This document shows, one piece after another, positions 10,561 to 19,325 of a stretch of 64,000 nucleotides of DNA (its first letter is position 1; the number at the start of each line of letters is the position of its first letter). Origin of the DNA: Picochlorum sp. 'celeri'. Its lineage: Eukaryota > Chlorophyta > Trebouxiophyceae. Location: contig JAACMV010000015.1 in the NCBI GenBank assembly GCA_010909725.1, positions 868,001 through 932,000 on the forward strand, written 5' to 3'. The translations under genes were made by a program, and so were the position numbers. The notes below the pieces were generated by a model. That model searched no databases. It was not told the DNA's origin and saw only the letters and a program-made list of their open reading frames with translations.

Positions 10561-11238
10561 TCAAGAAGATTCTTCTGCAGCTGCCTTGGCAGCCTCGTGA
10601 GCTTTTCTAGTCCATTTTGGCTTTTGTGGAACCTCCACAGCCTTTCCTCCTGCAGCTTCAATCTTTGATCGGGCACTCTCTGAGAAGGCAGCAGCATGAA
10701 CAGTCACTGGTCCAGTCAACTCTCCAGTTCCCAAAATCTTCAGAGGAAGTTTATCTTGCCTTCCGGACAGATTCAAAATCTTCTTCTCCTTGAGCAATTC
10801 TAAAGACACCTCTCCCCCCTCGCCAGCAAATTTATTCAAATCTCGCACATTGATTGTCACAAAATCTGGAAGCCCGTGGCCCATTCCTCCTGCAATTCCT
10901 TTAAGCTTTGGAAGCTTTCTGTACAATGGAGTCTGACCTCCCTCGAAACCTGGGCGAATACCAGATCCGGAACGAGACTTCTGCCCACGCATTCCAAATC
11001 CTGCACTACCCCCCTGACCAGCTCCATACCCACGTCCCTTTCTGGTCTTCTTACGGCGGGATCCATCCTGTGGAGAAAGGTTATTCAATCTCAAACGCTC
11101 GGAAGAAGCCGTATCCTGAGCTGTGCATTGAACTACAGAGAGCCTTCCTGGCTGCTGAGACCTCACCTTGGCAGAGCACACGAGTCTCTGCCCGCCAAGT
11201 GCAGTCTTTGCGCCGTGTACAGAAACGACAGCTTTCAT
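10561..11238 (-). CDS. plastid ribosomal protein L15 (uL15c), nuclear-encoded
   Basis: The mature part begins at [20 protein letters not shown], followed by the Gly-rich loop [20 protein letters not shown] and [19 protein letters not shown], the classic bacterial L15 signature. The C-terminal domain includes the [14 protein letters not shown] motif. About 55 N-terminal residues (basic, Ser/Val-rich, ending VVQCTAQ) look like a plastid transit peptide, so a plastid rather than mitochondrial ribosome is favoured. The protein binds 23S rRNA late in large-subunit assembly. The ATG at 11238 starts the transit peptide best; 11256 is in frame and adds six residues. Confidence 0.9.
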   Translation of the reverse strand: MKAVVSVHGAKTALGGQRLVCSAKVRSQQPGRLSVVQCTAQDTASSERLRLNNLSPQDGSRRKKTRKGRGYGAGQGGSAGFGMRGQKSRSGSGIRPGFEGGQTPLYRKLPKLKGIAGGMGHGLPDFVTINVRDLNKFAGEGGEVSLELLKEKKILNLSGRQDKLPLKILGTGELTGPVTVHAAAFSESARSKIEAAGGKAVEVPQKPKWTRKAHEAAKAAAEESS

Positions 11239-11907
11239 GGTACTAGATCTGCACACACATGTATGGCAATGTCAGTTGATTCCGCATTCCGCCACCACAA
11301 CGCTCGCGCCTGCGAGGTAGTCTACCACACACCACACAGGACGGTAGGCGATCCCCCCCTCTCCTCCTTCGAAATACCCTTTGAATCACAGTGTCAAAGA
11401 AGATCTTTTCTACTCCCATAAAGAAAGAGCCTCCTCAATGAACACTCGTCAGGGCCTCGTCCAGCCGCATGGCCGTCGGGTCTCCTATCCAACCATGTCC
11501 ACCGCCCATTTACCGATCCAATCCACCAAATCACCCACATTTTAGACGCATATTCATGATATCCAAACACATTCATATCACCATTCAAGAGGGAAAAGCG
11601 TCGAAATGCTTCCGCGAATCGACAGGCTGTGCGACTATCCTCGCACCCCAGCCGTGATTGTTAGACATGCGTACCTTTGGTGTAATAATTATGAAATATA
11701 GTGGCCCAAACTGGCCCTGAAACGCTCACTATGATCTGCTCTCCCACTGGAGTGAGGTCTTGATGTCTCGATGAAGATGTCTCCCATCAAACACCTTTCT
11801 GAATGGGAGGATATCCATGTGACGTGTCGTATCTTTTCTTCTTCTTCTTTTTGGTCGCTGCCGAGAGAGAGAAACCGCCACATGTATTGTGCGTAATATC
11901 CATCACA
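11239..11907. other. intergenic region, divergent promoters
   Basis: About 670 bp separates the L15 start from the type II NAD(P)H dehydrogenase start. A pyrimidine-rich run (11833-11852) lies 60-70 bp before the dehydrogenase ATG. No gene, RNA or repeat was recognised. Confidence 0.4.
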
Positions 11908-13557
11908 ATGACAGTTTTATCACAAAGAATTCAAACGAATCGTGGGTTTCGTACAACCCACAGTCGACGCTCCTTTGTTTGCAGAGCTCAAGCACCAAAG
12001 GACAAGGCACCAGTTGCATTTGAACTCAGAAGAAACAGCACATGGTCTGCAATTCTTGCGGACAAGATGATTGACGCCGTCGACGACATTGGAACTCATG
12101 TTCGTAGAATCATAAGGAACAATATGGGTGGACAAGTTGAATGATTTGGAGCAAAGCCTGTGATTTGTGTTCTGGGAACTGGATGGGGTGCGCACTCTCT
12201 CGTCAAAGTCGTTGATACTGATCACTTTGACGTCGCGGTTGTATCACCATCCAATGCTTTCTTGTTCACCCCGATGTTGCCTTCGACAGCTACTGGTACC
12301 GTAGAGTTTCGCAGCCTGTTGGAGCCCATCAGGGCTGCCAACGAGTATGTCCAGTATTTTGAGGCTGAATGCCAGTCCATTGACGTCACAGGGAAAAAGG
12401 TGACGTGCAAATCCGCGGTAGCTGATGGAAGAGGAAATATGCCAGTCTTTCACATTAGCTATGACATTCTTGTGGTTGCTGTTGGCGAGAAACCTGCATC
12501 GTTTGGAGTGCCAGGAGTTGAAGAATACGCATTCTTTCTGAAGACTGTTCGTGATGCTGCAAACTTACGAAAGAGGATACAAGAGGTTTTTGAGCTAGCG
12601 TCTCTTCCCGGTGTGCCAGAGGAAGAGATAAAGAGGCTGATGACAATGTTGATTGTGGGAGCAGGGCCAACGGGAGTGGAGTTTGCTGGGACCCTGAGTG
12701 ATTTTGTCAAACAAGATTTGAGGAAAAAGTATCCTCGACTGGCAAAGTACGTAAAAGTTGTTCTGTTACAGTCAGGGGATGCTATTTTGACACAATTCGA
12801 TACAAAGCTCGCCCAGATTGCCATGAAAAACCTTGAAAAGATTGGTGTTGATGTGCGGACAGGACAAAGGGTGACCAAAATTGATGACAGGCAGATTACC
12901 CTGGCGAATAATGACACCATGGAGTATGGAATCTGTGTGTGGTCTGCTGGAAATTCAGTGAACCCCCTTGTCTCTGACATGATTCGGCAGATTCCTCAGC
13001 AAATGGAATTGAACAACGACAAGCCTCGGAAACTTCATGTTGATCCTTTCCTTCGTGTCATTGGCACGCGAGATGTCATTGCTCTGGGAGATTGCTCCTT
13101 CATGGAAGGAAATCCTCTACCACCCACCGCCCAAGTAGCTGCCCAGCAGGGAGCGTATGTATCTCATGTAGTAAATCGTCGGTACAATGTCGGCACAGGT
13201 GGGCTCGACATGCTGCCACCTTGGAAACCAGCCTCCAGCCTCTCATTAGCTGATAGAGTTTTCAGCACTGTCACTGATTCTGTGACAGAATCAGTTGATG
13301 AAGGTGGCGCACCCAAAGCAGTCTTAAAGAAACCCTTTGAGTTCTTGAGTTTAGGCATTCTGGCATCGATTGGCGATGACAAGGCAATCGCACAAGTTGA
13401 AGCATTTGACTCCAGTCTGGATGTGTGGGGCAGTCCTGCATTTCTTCTATGGAAGAGTGTGTACATCACCAAGCAAGTAAGTATCAGGAATCGAGTGCTC
13501 ATCCTGTTCGACTGGTTGAAAACGCAAGTCTTTGGTCGAGATTTGAGTCAATTTTGA
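11908..13557 (+). CDS. type II NAD(P)H:quinone oxidoreductase (NDH-2) with an in-frame TGA
   Basis: This single-subunit flavoenzyme passes electrons from NAD(P)H to quinone without pumping protons. Motifs: FAD-binding VCVLGTGWG-like loop (VICVLGTGWGAHSLVKVVDT), the second dinucleotide fold MLIVGAGPTGVEFAGTLSDF, VWSAGNSVNP, the C-terminal FAD motif IALGDCSFMEGNPLPPTAQV, and the membrane-binding tail FLSLGILASIG. The first ~35 residues from the ATG at 11908 are basic and end in CRAQAP, suggesting plastid targeting. A TGA at 12142-12144 is in the same frame as the sequence before and after it, so the leader and catalytic part are separated by one stop codon. Explanations are an unrecognised small intron (a 48-nt candidate at 12105-12152 would restore the frame), recoding, a sequence error or a broken allele. 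Confidence 0.8.
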
Positions 13558-13879
13558 GGTGGAGACTAGTGCCCATCGGCACCCAGCCTGCAAGAAGCAA
13601 GGCCAAGGGACATTGATGTACTATCAATATTTTAACAAAGGAACTTTTAAAAGACGTTGTCATTCGTATCCATTGTCACTGGATTTGAACAAAGACTGAC
13701 ACCCAACGACAACGGATTTGTGGACACTTGAACTTTGAGCCACAGGGTGTCCAAAGGCGCAGTGGGCTGCATTTAAACAGATAGTATCGCATGTGTACAA
13801 CATAGTTGATTAAAGGATCCAGAAACCCGATATTGTTTGGAAAGGGATCGAAACCTAAGGGTGTCCTCAGCAGTTTGTG

Positions 13880-14965
13880 ATGGGGAACCGCACGAGTCGA
13901 CAGAGACAAGATAACGATACTAATCAGCAGCAAAATGGTAATGGGTTACCTCAGAATTCGCACTATGCGCGATATCCACCCTCGAACACGGCTGGTCGGG
14001 TACCCCCACCTCCAGCGTCATATGGCCACAGTGGTCAATACTACAATATGCCGTACGGAAGTGGTGGGCGTCACCCAGTGAATACAAGTGCTGGACAGGG
14101 CAGGAGGCAAGGAACGTCGCAGAGCCAGGAAGCACAGCCTCCTCCTCAGTCTTTGACCCAGACTGCGACAATCCGCAATGCTGTGAATCTGAAGAAGTCA
14201 TCATTGACGGTTGTTCCGTCGGAGGCAGACCCAAACTTTTTGACCATTGGGTTTGAGTTTGATGCTTCTGAGCCATGCTGTGTCATGACCTTTTGTGGAG
14301 TGAAGGAGGATGTAGCCAATGGCAGCAAGTTGGTGCACCTCCCACAGGTGTACAAAGATGCCAATCGCGTGTTTGCGTCGTGTGTAGAGTATGAGAAAGG
14401 AATGCAGCAAAAGTTTCCCAAAGATGATATGTCGCTGTTCCTGGCAACGCAGCATGGGATTGACCTGAGCCAGGTGTGGCTGGATGAGTTGCTCAGCCTT
14501 GGCCAACAGGGCAGTGAAGGATTCCCTGTGGTGGTCAGATTGGCGACTGTGACAGAAAAAGGGAAAAAAGAAGGATTCACGCTGAATGATATTGTCCCTG
14601 GTGAGCCTTTGCAGCCATGGATCCAAGGGCAGACGACATTTGCGATGATTGATAAACAAGACTCGGGCGAATGGACCGTGTCAGTGGTGAAGCAAAAGCT
14701 TTGGGTGGACGGGGTGTCCTATGTCCTCCAAGAAATCTACGGGCTAGAGAATGCCGTGTCTCCTGTAGAAAATAGCTCGACGGAAGAGCACCTGTGCGTC
14801 ATTTGCCTGAGCAACAGAAGGGACACCACCGCATTACCCTGTCGGCACATGTGCATGTGTCACGAGTGTGCTGATGCACTACGAAGGCAAAGTAGCGTGT
14901 GCCCCATTTGTCGAAACAAGGTCGATTCTTTGCTCCGAATCAAGTTGAACCATAGAAATGAATGA
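13880..14965 (+). CDS. LOG2/MGRN1-type RING E3 ubiquitin ligase, N-myristoylation motif
   Basis: The N-terminus MGNRTSRQ fits an N-myristoylation site, as in plant LOG2/LUL ligases. A Pro/Gln/Gly-rich segment follows, then from residue ~95 the conserved domain: ATIRNAVNLKKSSL, LTIGFEFDASEPCCVMTFC, and later VVKQKLWVDGVSYVLQEIYG. The C-terminal RING reads CVICLSNRRDTTALPCRHMC, CHECADAL, CPICR. In animals MGRN1 ubiquitinates membrane receptors; plant LOG2 regulates amino-acid export. The ATG at 13880 is chosen because it puts Gly at position 2. The 13558-13879 spacer before it shows no gene. Confidence 0.88.
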   Translation: MGNRTSRQRQDNDTNQQQNGNGLPQNSHYARYPPSNTAGRVPPPPASYGHSGQYYNMPYGSGGRHPVNTSAGQGRRQGTSQSQEAQPPPQSLTQTATIRNAVNLKKSSLTVVPSEADPNFLTIGFEFDASEPCCVMTFCGVKEDVANGSKLVHLPQVYKDANRVFASCVEYEKGMQQKFPKDDMSLFLATQHGIDLSQVWLDELLSLGQQGSEGFPVVVRLATVTEKGKKEGFTLNDIVPGEPLQPWIQGQTTFAMIDKQDSGEWTVSVVKQKLWVDGVSYVLQEIYGLENAVSPVENSSTEEHLCVICLSNRRDTTALPCRHMCMCHECADALRRQSSVCPICRNKVDSLLRIKLNHRNE

Positions 14966-15562
14966 TAGATATCGTGTAAGGAATAGAATCGTTGTTGTTG
15001 TTGACTTCTTCACAGCCAGGAAGGTGACTGACTGCCTCGAGCAGGACGATTTCTAGGAGAATCAAACCACGTGGAAGCTTGGGCCGTTGACTCGCAGAGT
15101 CGTGATGACGATGGAAACTCGGACGACGATTGTAGCGATTGAAATCGTATCGTCACGACGAACCCATCAATTAAATATTTTGATAGAATATTTTAGGTGG
15201 ATACTCACCGCTGAAACGCTGAATTCAGGCACGTCGTACTTGTAGGAGCCTCGGGGACATACCAGAGAGTGGCGAGTGGTCGTGAATGTTGTTGGCACCA
15301 TTCAGGACAGTCTGCCATATCTGATCCGTGGCATCTCTGTATAGAATAGGACTGTAGAGATAGATTGAACGAGACGAGGAGTATCGGGCTTGGAAGGTTG
15401 AATCCCCCCAGCCACTCTGAACGTCTCGTGAATTGTATTCCATCGCATTTCTCATCCCATCGCTTGATAGTGTGAATCAATCTTGTCGTGCACGACGTTA
15501 CAGTATATATATAGATCACGTACTGGATACTCGGTACTGTGTCTACATATTGAATCCACAAC
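14966..15562. other. intergenic region with inverted repeats
   Basis: About 600 bp with no convincing protein. Two nested structures are visible: a perfect 5-bp hairpin GACTC-GCA-GAGTC at 15089-15101, directly followed by an inverted repeat whose arms GTCGTGA (15099-15105) and TCACGAC (15153-15159) flank a 47-nt interior containing a further CGAT-TGAA-ATCG hairpin. It may be a structured RNA or only a chance fold. Confidence 0.35.
15504..15513 (+). promoter_or_regulatory. candidate TATA element
   Basis: A TATATATATA run lies 50-59 bp upstream of the cyclin-like start codon, a plausible distance for a core promoter with a short leader. It is only a sequence match; the spacer is AT-rich elsewhere. 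Confidence 0.3.
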
Positions 15563-16267
15563 ATGTCGAATCATAGCATTGTTGACCAAATTCAGGGGGC
15601 TGGCATGGACTGGCATGGTGTTGTGCATCCATCCGAGTTCAACAACGATAAAATAATGGCGTCATATCCGAATGATGGAAGGGATGAACCTATGGTTACT
15701 GTGAATGTGAGCACCAAAACCCCTCAAAAGAAGTTCGAGAACAAGAGGCAAAAGGTTGGGTTCAAGTACTTCTCAGCAAGGGCACTCAGTTTTGAGGAAG
15801 AAGACACTGAATGCCTCGAGCGAAGCAAGGCTGATGCGAAGTCGAAAATACGCATTGAAAATGCAGCCCGATTCGACAGCGTTCTGCGTTCGCAGCTTGT
15901 CATGTGGACGGAAAAGCTACTTCAGCTGCAACCAAAAGTCCACATGAGCCCCCACATTATGGAATGTGGGCTCTGTCTATTCAAACAGCTCAGAAAGAAG
16001 CAATTGAAGTCGTGGTCCCAAGGGAAATTGCCTGATTCTTATATCAGCAATAGGGACCTGATGATACACGACCTCGTGGCCTGCTGGTGGATTGCCATGA
16101 AGCATTGCTCTGTGAGAACAGCCGTACCCAACCGAACCCTGTTGAGTCGAGCCACAGATTCCAAATCCCTGCTGCTGTCGGATTGTGAGCTTTCTGCCCT
16201 AATTGCAATGGACTGGAATGTGAACCACATACTGGAACGACATGGTCTTGTCACATGCTCTGAGTAA
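15563..16267 (+). CDS. divergent cyclin-box protein
   Basis: No strong family hallmark is complete, but the C-terminal half reads like a cyclin N-terminal box: a helix ending LVACWWIAMKHCS, a variable loop, then LSDCELSALIAMDWNVNHIL, which parallels the E..iL..L.W.vn signature of cyclins. The N-terminal 70 residues are hydrophilic and basic (TPQKKFENKRQK), compatible with a nuclear protein, and no second cyclin box is present. Length 234 aa is short for a cyclin. A role in binding a cyclin-dependent kinase is inferred, not shown. Confidence 0.5.
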   Translation: MSNHSIVDQIQGAGMDWHGVVHPSEFNNDKIMASYPNDGRDEPMVTVNVSTKTPQKKFENKRQKVGFKYFSARALSFEEEDTECLERSKADAKSKIRIENAARFDSVLRSQLVMWTEKLLQLQPKVHMSPHIMECGLCLFKQLRKKQLKSWSQGKLPDSYISNRDLMIHDLVACWWIAMKHCSVRTAVPNRTLLSRATDSKSLLLSDCELSALIAMDWNVNHILERHGLVTCSE

Positions 16268-16405
16268 GAGGCAACGCGTTGAAGCTACAACAAATGTTGT
16301 GTACTTGTTGATCAGTTTTTTTAATGGTTTGGATTGCCATCTATCTTTTTGTACGAGTGGCACATATATGATTCATTTCATTCATTATTGTAATAATAAT
16401 ACATT

Positions 16406-17170
16406 TTACTGATACACGGGCAAATCTCTGGGCCTGTATGATGATTTTGGAGCAGATGCTGTCTTTGAGATATCCACCTGTCGATTATGGTGTCCATCCA
16501 CAGACGTGCTGAGATACTCCTTCACCATATCAACAAAATACCGGTGCCATCGAGTATCCGCCGTCAGCTCTGGGTGAAATGATGTCGCCATCAGATTCTT
16601 GCTTCGAACAGCAATGATGACAGACTCGTGACCGGATTTGAGCAACTCCTCCTTGGTCAGCACGTATTTCGCAAGCACCTCCACCCCCTCTCCGACCTCA
16701 GTGATTGCCGGCGCTCGGATGAATACGGCGCGAAAAGTCTCTTCATCTTTACTCAATTCCTGACCTTCCTTCTTCAAACAGTCCGGAGTAGGCAGCTGTG
16801 ATTCAAAACTGTTTATCTGCGCCCCAAAGAAATTCCTGTGCACCAGGCAGTCAATCCCACCAATGAGGGCCTGGCCCCCTTCCTTCATCCCTGTCGCTCG
16901 ATCCGCCAAGAAAATGAGACCAGCACAGGTCCCCCACACAGGCTTGCCTTCTCTTTCGAACGCTCGCAACGCGGGCAGCAACCCCCACTTCTCAGCCACA
17001 AGGGCCATAGTAGTACTCTCCCCCCCAGGAATCACCAAACCATCCACCATCTTCAACTGCTCTTCAGTGCGGACTTCTGTCGCAACTACATTCTCAATTT
17101 TATTCAATAAAAACATATGCTCTCTGAAAGAGCCCTGGAGGGCCAACACTCCAACGCGAATCTGCTGCAT
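16406..17170 (-). CDS. PDX2: pyridoxal 5'-phosphate synthase glutaminase subunit (PDX2/PdxT)
   Basis: Class I glutamine amidotransferase that supplies ammonia to the PDX1 synthase for vitamin B6 synthesis. Visible motifs: VGVLALQGSFREHMFLL at the start, the oxyanion-loop motif VIPGGESTTMALVA, the nucleophile GTCAGLIFLADRA (Cys), GGIDCLVHRNFFGAQINSFE, and ATSFHPELTADTRWHRYFV holding the catalytic His and Glu. The 254-aa length and start at residue 1 (MQQIRVGVLALQG) fit cytosolic plant and fungal PDX2 with no targeting leader. The gene converges on the cyclin-like gene. Confidence 0.95.
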   Translation of the reverse strand: MQQIRVGVLALQGSFREHMFLLNKIENVVATEVRTEEQLKMVDGLVIPGGESTTMALVAEKWGLLPALRAFEREGKPVWGTCAGLIFLADRATGMKEGGQALIGGIDCLVHRNFFGAQINSFESQLPTPDCLKKEGQELSKDEETFRAVFIRAPAITEVGEGVEVLAKYVLTKEELLKSGHESVIIAVRSKNLMATSFHPELTADTRWHRYFVDMVKEYLSTSVDGHHNRQVDISKTASAPKSSYRPRDLPVYQ

Positions 17171-17357
17171 GGTTCAAACTCCAACACAGATACGCCCCCA
17201 CACTGAACCAACTGATTCAGAAATAATTTTCTATAGGTACTCGTGAGAAATATCAGTCATCAAACACTGGAGATGATCCAAGACACCATACATGCCGCTG
17301 CCTGCATGACAACAAGGACACCTCGGTCAACCACACACATGGACCGGAATACCATGG

Positions 17358-17893
17358 TTAGTCAGCCTTGGCAGCAGCAGAAAGGATTCTTCCTCTGTTG
17401 TTGAAGGATATGAAATCCCTAAACTCTGGGTACTCTCCTGTCACTCTGCAACAAACACATACATTCAGACATAATGCCGCATGGTGATGGATACAACGAT
17501 GAGCAAATCACGCACGGAGGTGCCTTGGAGATGACGATTGGTTTGAGTGGGCCCTGGGCAACCAAGCCCCCTGCCAAGGTGATGAGCGTTGCCACCACCA
17601 GTAAGATGCCCGTGGACGGAGCCCCAGACCCAGACAATATCCATGAGCTACCGATGCCATTGCCTTGCCTACTCAACTCCCCACTGGAAGTTTCACCTGT
17701 GGCACGGTGAGATACTCGCATACTTTCTCCATCTGCATTGCCCAAATTTTCACTCACGTCAGATCTATATACTGCATACACCTCATGACAAATACGCACA
17801 CGTCATGGTCTGATATCCTGTGTAAAAGAAAATGCTGAAACCCAGCAAGAGAAGCAGTTTTCCTGCCGCACCTCTGCTGTGCGGGTTTGCCAT
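17358..17893 (-). CDS. EMC5: ER membrane protein complex subunit 5 (EMC5/MMGT), three exons
   Basis: Exons by frame continuity: 17893-17800, 17771-17516 and 17445-17358, 438 nt in total including the stop (145 aa). Introns are 28 nt (17772-17799) and 70 nt (17446-17515); both start GTGCGT and end GCAG. Exon 1 encodes a short leader and the first membrane helix (GKLLLLLGFSIFFYTGYQ); exon 2 the second helix (GILLVVATLITLAGGLVAQ); exon 3 the C-terminal motif EFRDFISFNNRGRIL, which matches the FxxFNHRGR motif near the end of EMC5/MMGT proteins. EMC5 is part of the EMC insertase of the ER. The loop between helices is ~48 residues, longer than in plant and human proteins, so a further tiny intron inside exon 2 is possible (a GTGAGT...TGCAG candidate of 25 nt exists but breaks the frame alone). 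Confidence 0.75.
17772..17799 (-). other. 28-nt intron in EMC5
   Basis: Reads GTGCGT at the donor and ATGCAG at the acceptor on the minus strand. Without its removal the frame meets a TGA within eight codons; with removal the first transmembrane helix joins the rest of EMC5 in frame. Confidence 0.6.
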
Positions 17894-18569
17894 GGATCAA
17901 TCGGTGTTTGGGCCTGAGAGACAGGTGTACTTGCTAAATCCACAAAGGTGATTCCCTGCAACCGGATATTTCCATCAGGTCAACGCAAGTGACTAGTAGA
18001 TGTGAGAGGTAAACAAAGCTCACAGCCTCGCGACGAGACTCGCCGAGCAACCAAAGAATAAAAAGAAGAAGAATGAAATGAAATGTTTGGACAAAAATGC
18101 GTGCACCACTCCGCGCGTTCACCAAGACTTGGTGCCATTTGGATGCAGGATAGGGTTATCATAATAACGATATATAATCCGATGAGGCGCATTCCTGACT
18201 AGACGACGCCTGAACCGAACCTATTGTGTCCCAGCATGGATGCTCAATGGCGAACACGCACCTGTATATACTGGTAATCCAACCGCAATGCTTTCAATTA
18301 ATATCTTTTGTTTTACATTGATCAATTAACGCAGCTGAAGTGCCACTTATGGTACGATCAACCCCCTTGTTACTGACATCCTCATGAGGATGCTGATCAG
18401 GAAGAGAGCTTGGCCATATCCTATGGCCATGGTCAATTCATGAATTGGTCAAAAACCTCACGAAAAAAAGCCAATCTACTTTAGGATGACATGAACTGCA
18501 TGTTTTCCTTTACAAAGAAGACTAATAATAATTGATTGCTATCATCATCACAAGGATGCTCAGCCTTGT
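17894..18569. other. intergenic region upstream of EMC5 and downstream of OPA3
   Basis: About 675 bp, AT-rich in the right half. Short open frames have no recognisable protein character. No RNA gene or repeat was seen. Confidence 0.4.
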
Positions 18570-19091
18570 TCATCCCTGAACAAAGGATAAAGGCCAGGGC
18601 CATCTAGATCGTTTTGCATTCGTTGCCTCCAGTGCTAAAACTCGCTCTTCTATTCGCTCCAAAATCCGCCGCATCTGGTATTGCTCCTGAGCTATTCGTA
18701 GGTCCATTTCCTCATGCCGTCGATGCAGCATGGCATTATGTTCCTTCTCTTCATTTGCCTTCTTCTTCTTTTCCTTGTCCTCTTCATCCTTCCTCTGCAT
18801 CTCCAACACCAATAGTATGAGCGCTGTGCCGTAGACAAATGACTCTGAGGCTACTTTTGAGGCAAGCTGGATTGATTTCTCCTCACTCATATCCCCCACA
18901 AATACCCTTCCTGTCTTTCCCTGTGCCCCTCGATCGATGCTGACCTCCAGAGTGTGTATCCATTGGGCTATATTGATCACTTTGCTCCGCAGCTTGGGAT
19001 GCCCCATGACGTACTTCTCAAACCTAGAGGCCAGGGGTTTACTCACAGTCTTCAACGTCAAGGTGAAGACCTTGAAGATCAAGGCCACCAT
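18570..19091 (-). CDS. OPA3-like protein
   Basis: From the ATG at 19091 the protein starts MVALIFKVFTLTLKTVSKPL, equivalent to the OPA3 N-terminus in which a short hydrophobic stretch is followed by the VSKPLA motif. It continues with KYVMGHPKLRSKVINIAQW, LASKVASESFVYGTALILLV (membrane helix) and a C-terminal highly charged coiled coil. This is the usual OPA3 layout at 173 aa. OPA3 is a mitochondrial membrane protein affecting mitochondrial shape; biochemical function is unclear. The frame is open a further 58 codons upstream, but those residues are not conserved. Confidence 0.82.
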   Translation of the reverse strand: MVALIFKVFTLTLKTVSKPLASRFEKYVMGHPKLRSKVINIAQWIHTLEVSIDRGAQGKTGRVFVGDMSEEKSIQLASKVASESFVYGTALILLVLEMQRKDEEDKEKKKKANEEKEHNAMLHRRHEEMDLRIAQEQYQMRRILERIEERVLALEATNAKRSRWPWPLSFVQG

Positions 19092-19325
19092 GGCGTCGTG
19101 ATCAGAGAGACGATATAGAGCAATTATTCTGCATTTTACGGACACATCGTGGATCATGACGGGGTCATGCGGATTTTTATACATGCGGTCTAAGGAATTG
19201 AGAACAAAGGAAATTGAGACAAGACCGTCACGTCTCAAGATTCCCAAGCAAGCAATCCCACACAAGGTATTCAGAGGGCCTTTCTCACAGACAAATACAA
19301 TTTAAACGTTATAAATTTAGTAATC

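Noticed and set aside
12121..12144. NDH-2 leader as a separate small gene
   Set aside because: It is in the same frame as the enzyme and has a plastid leader that the enzyme otherwise lacks.
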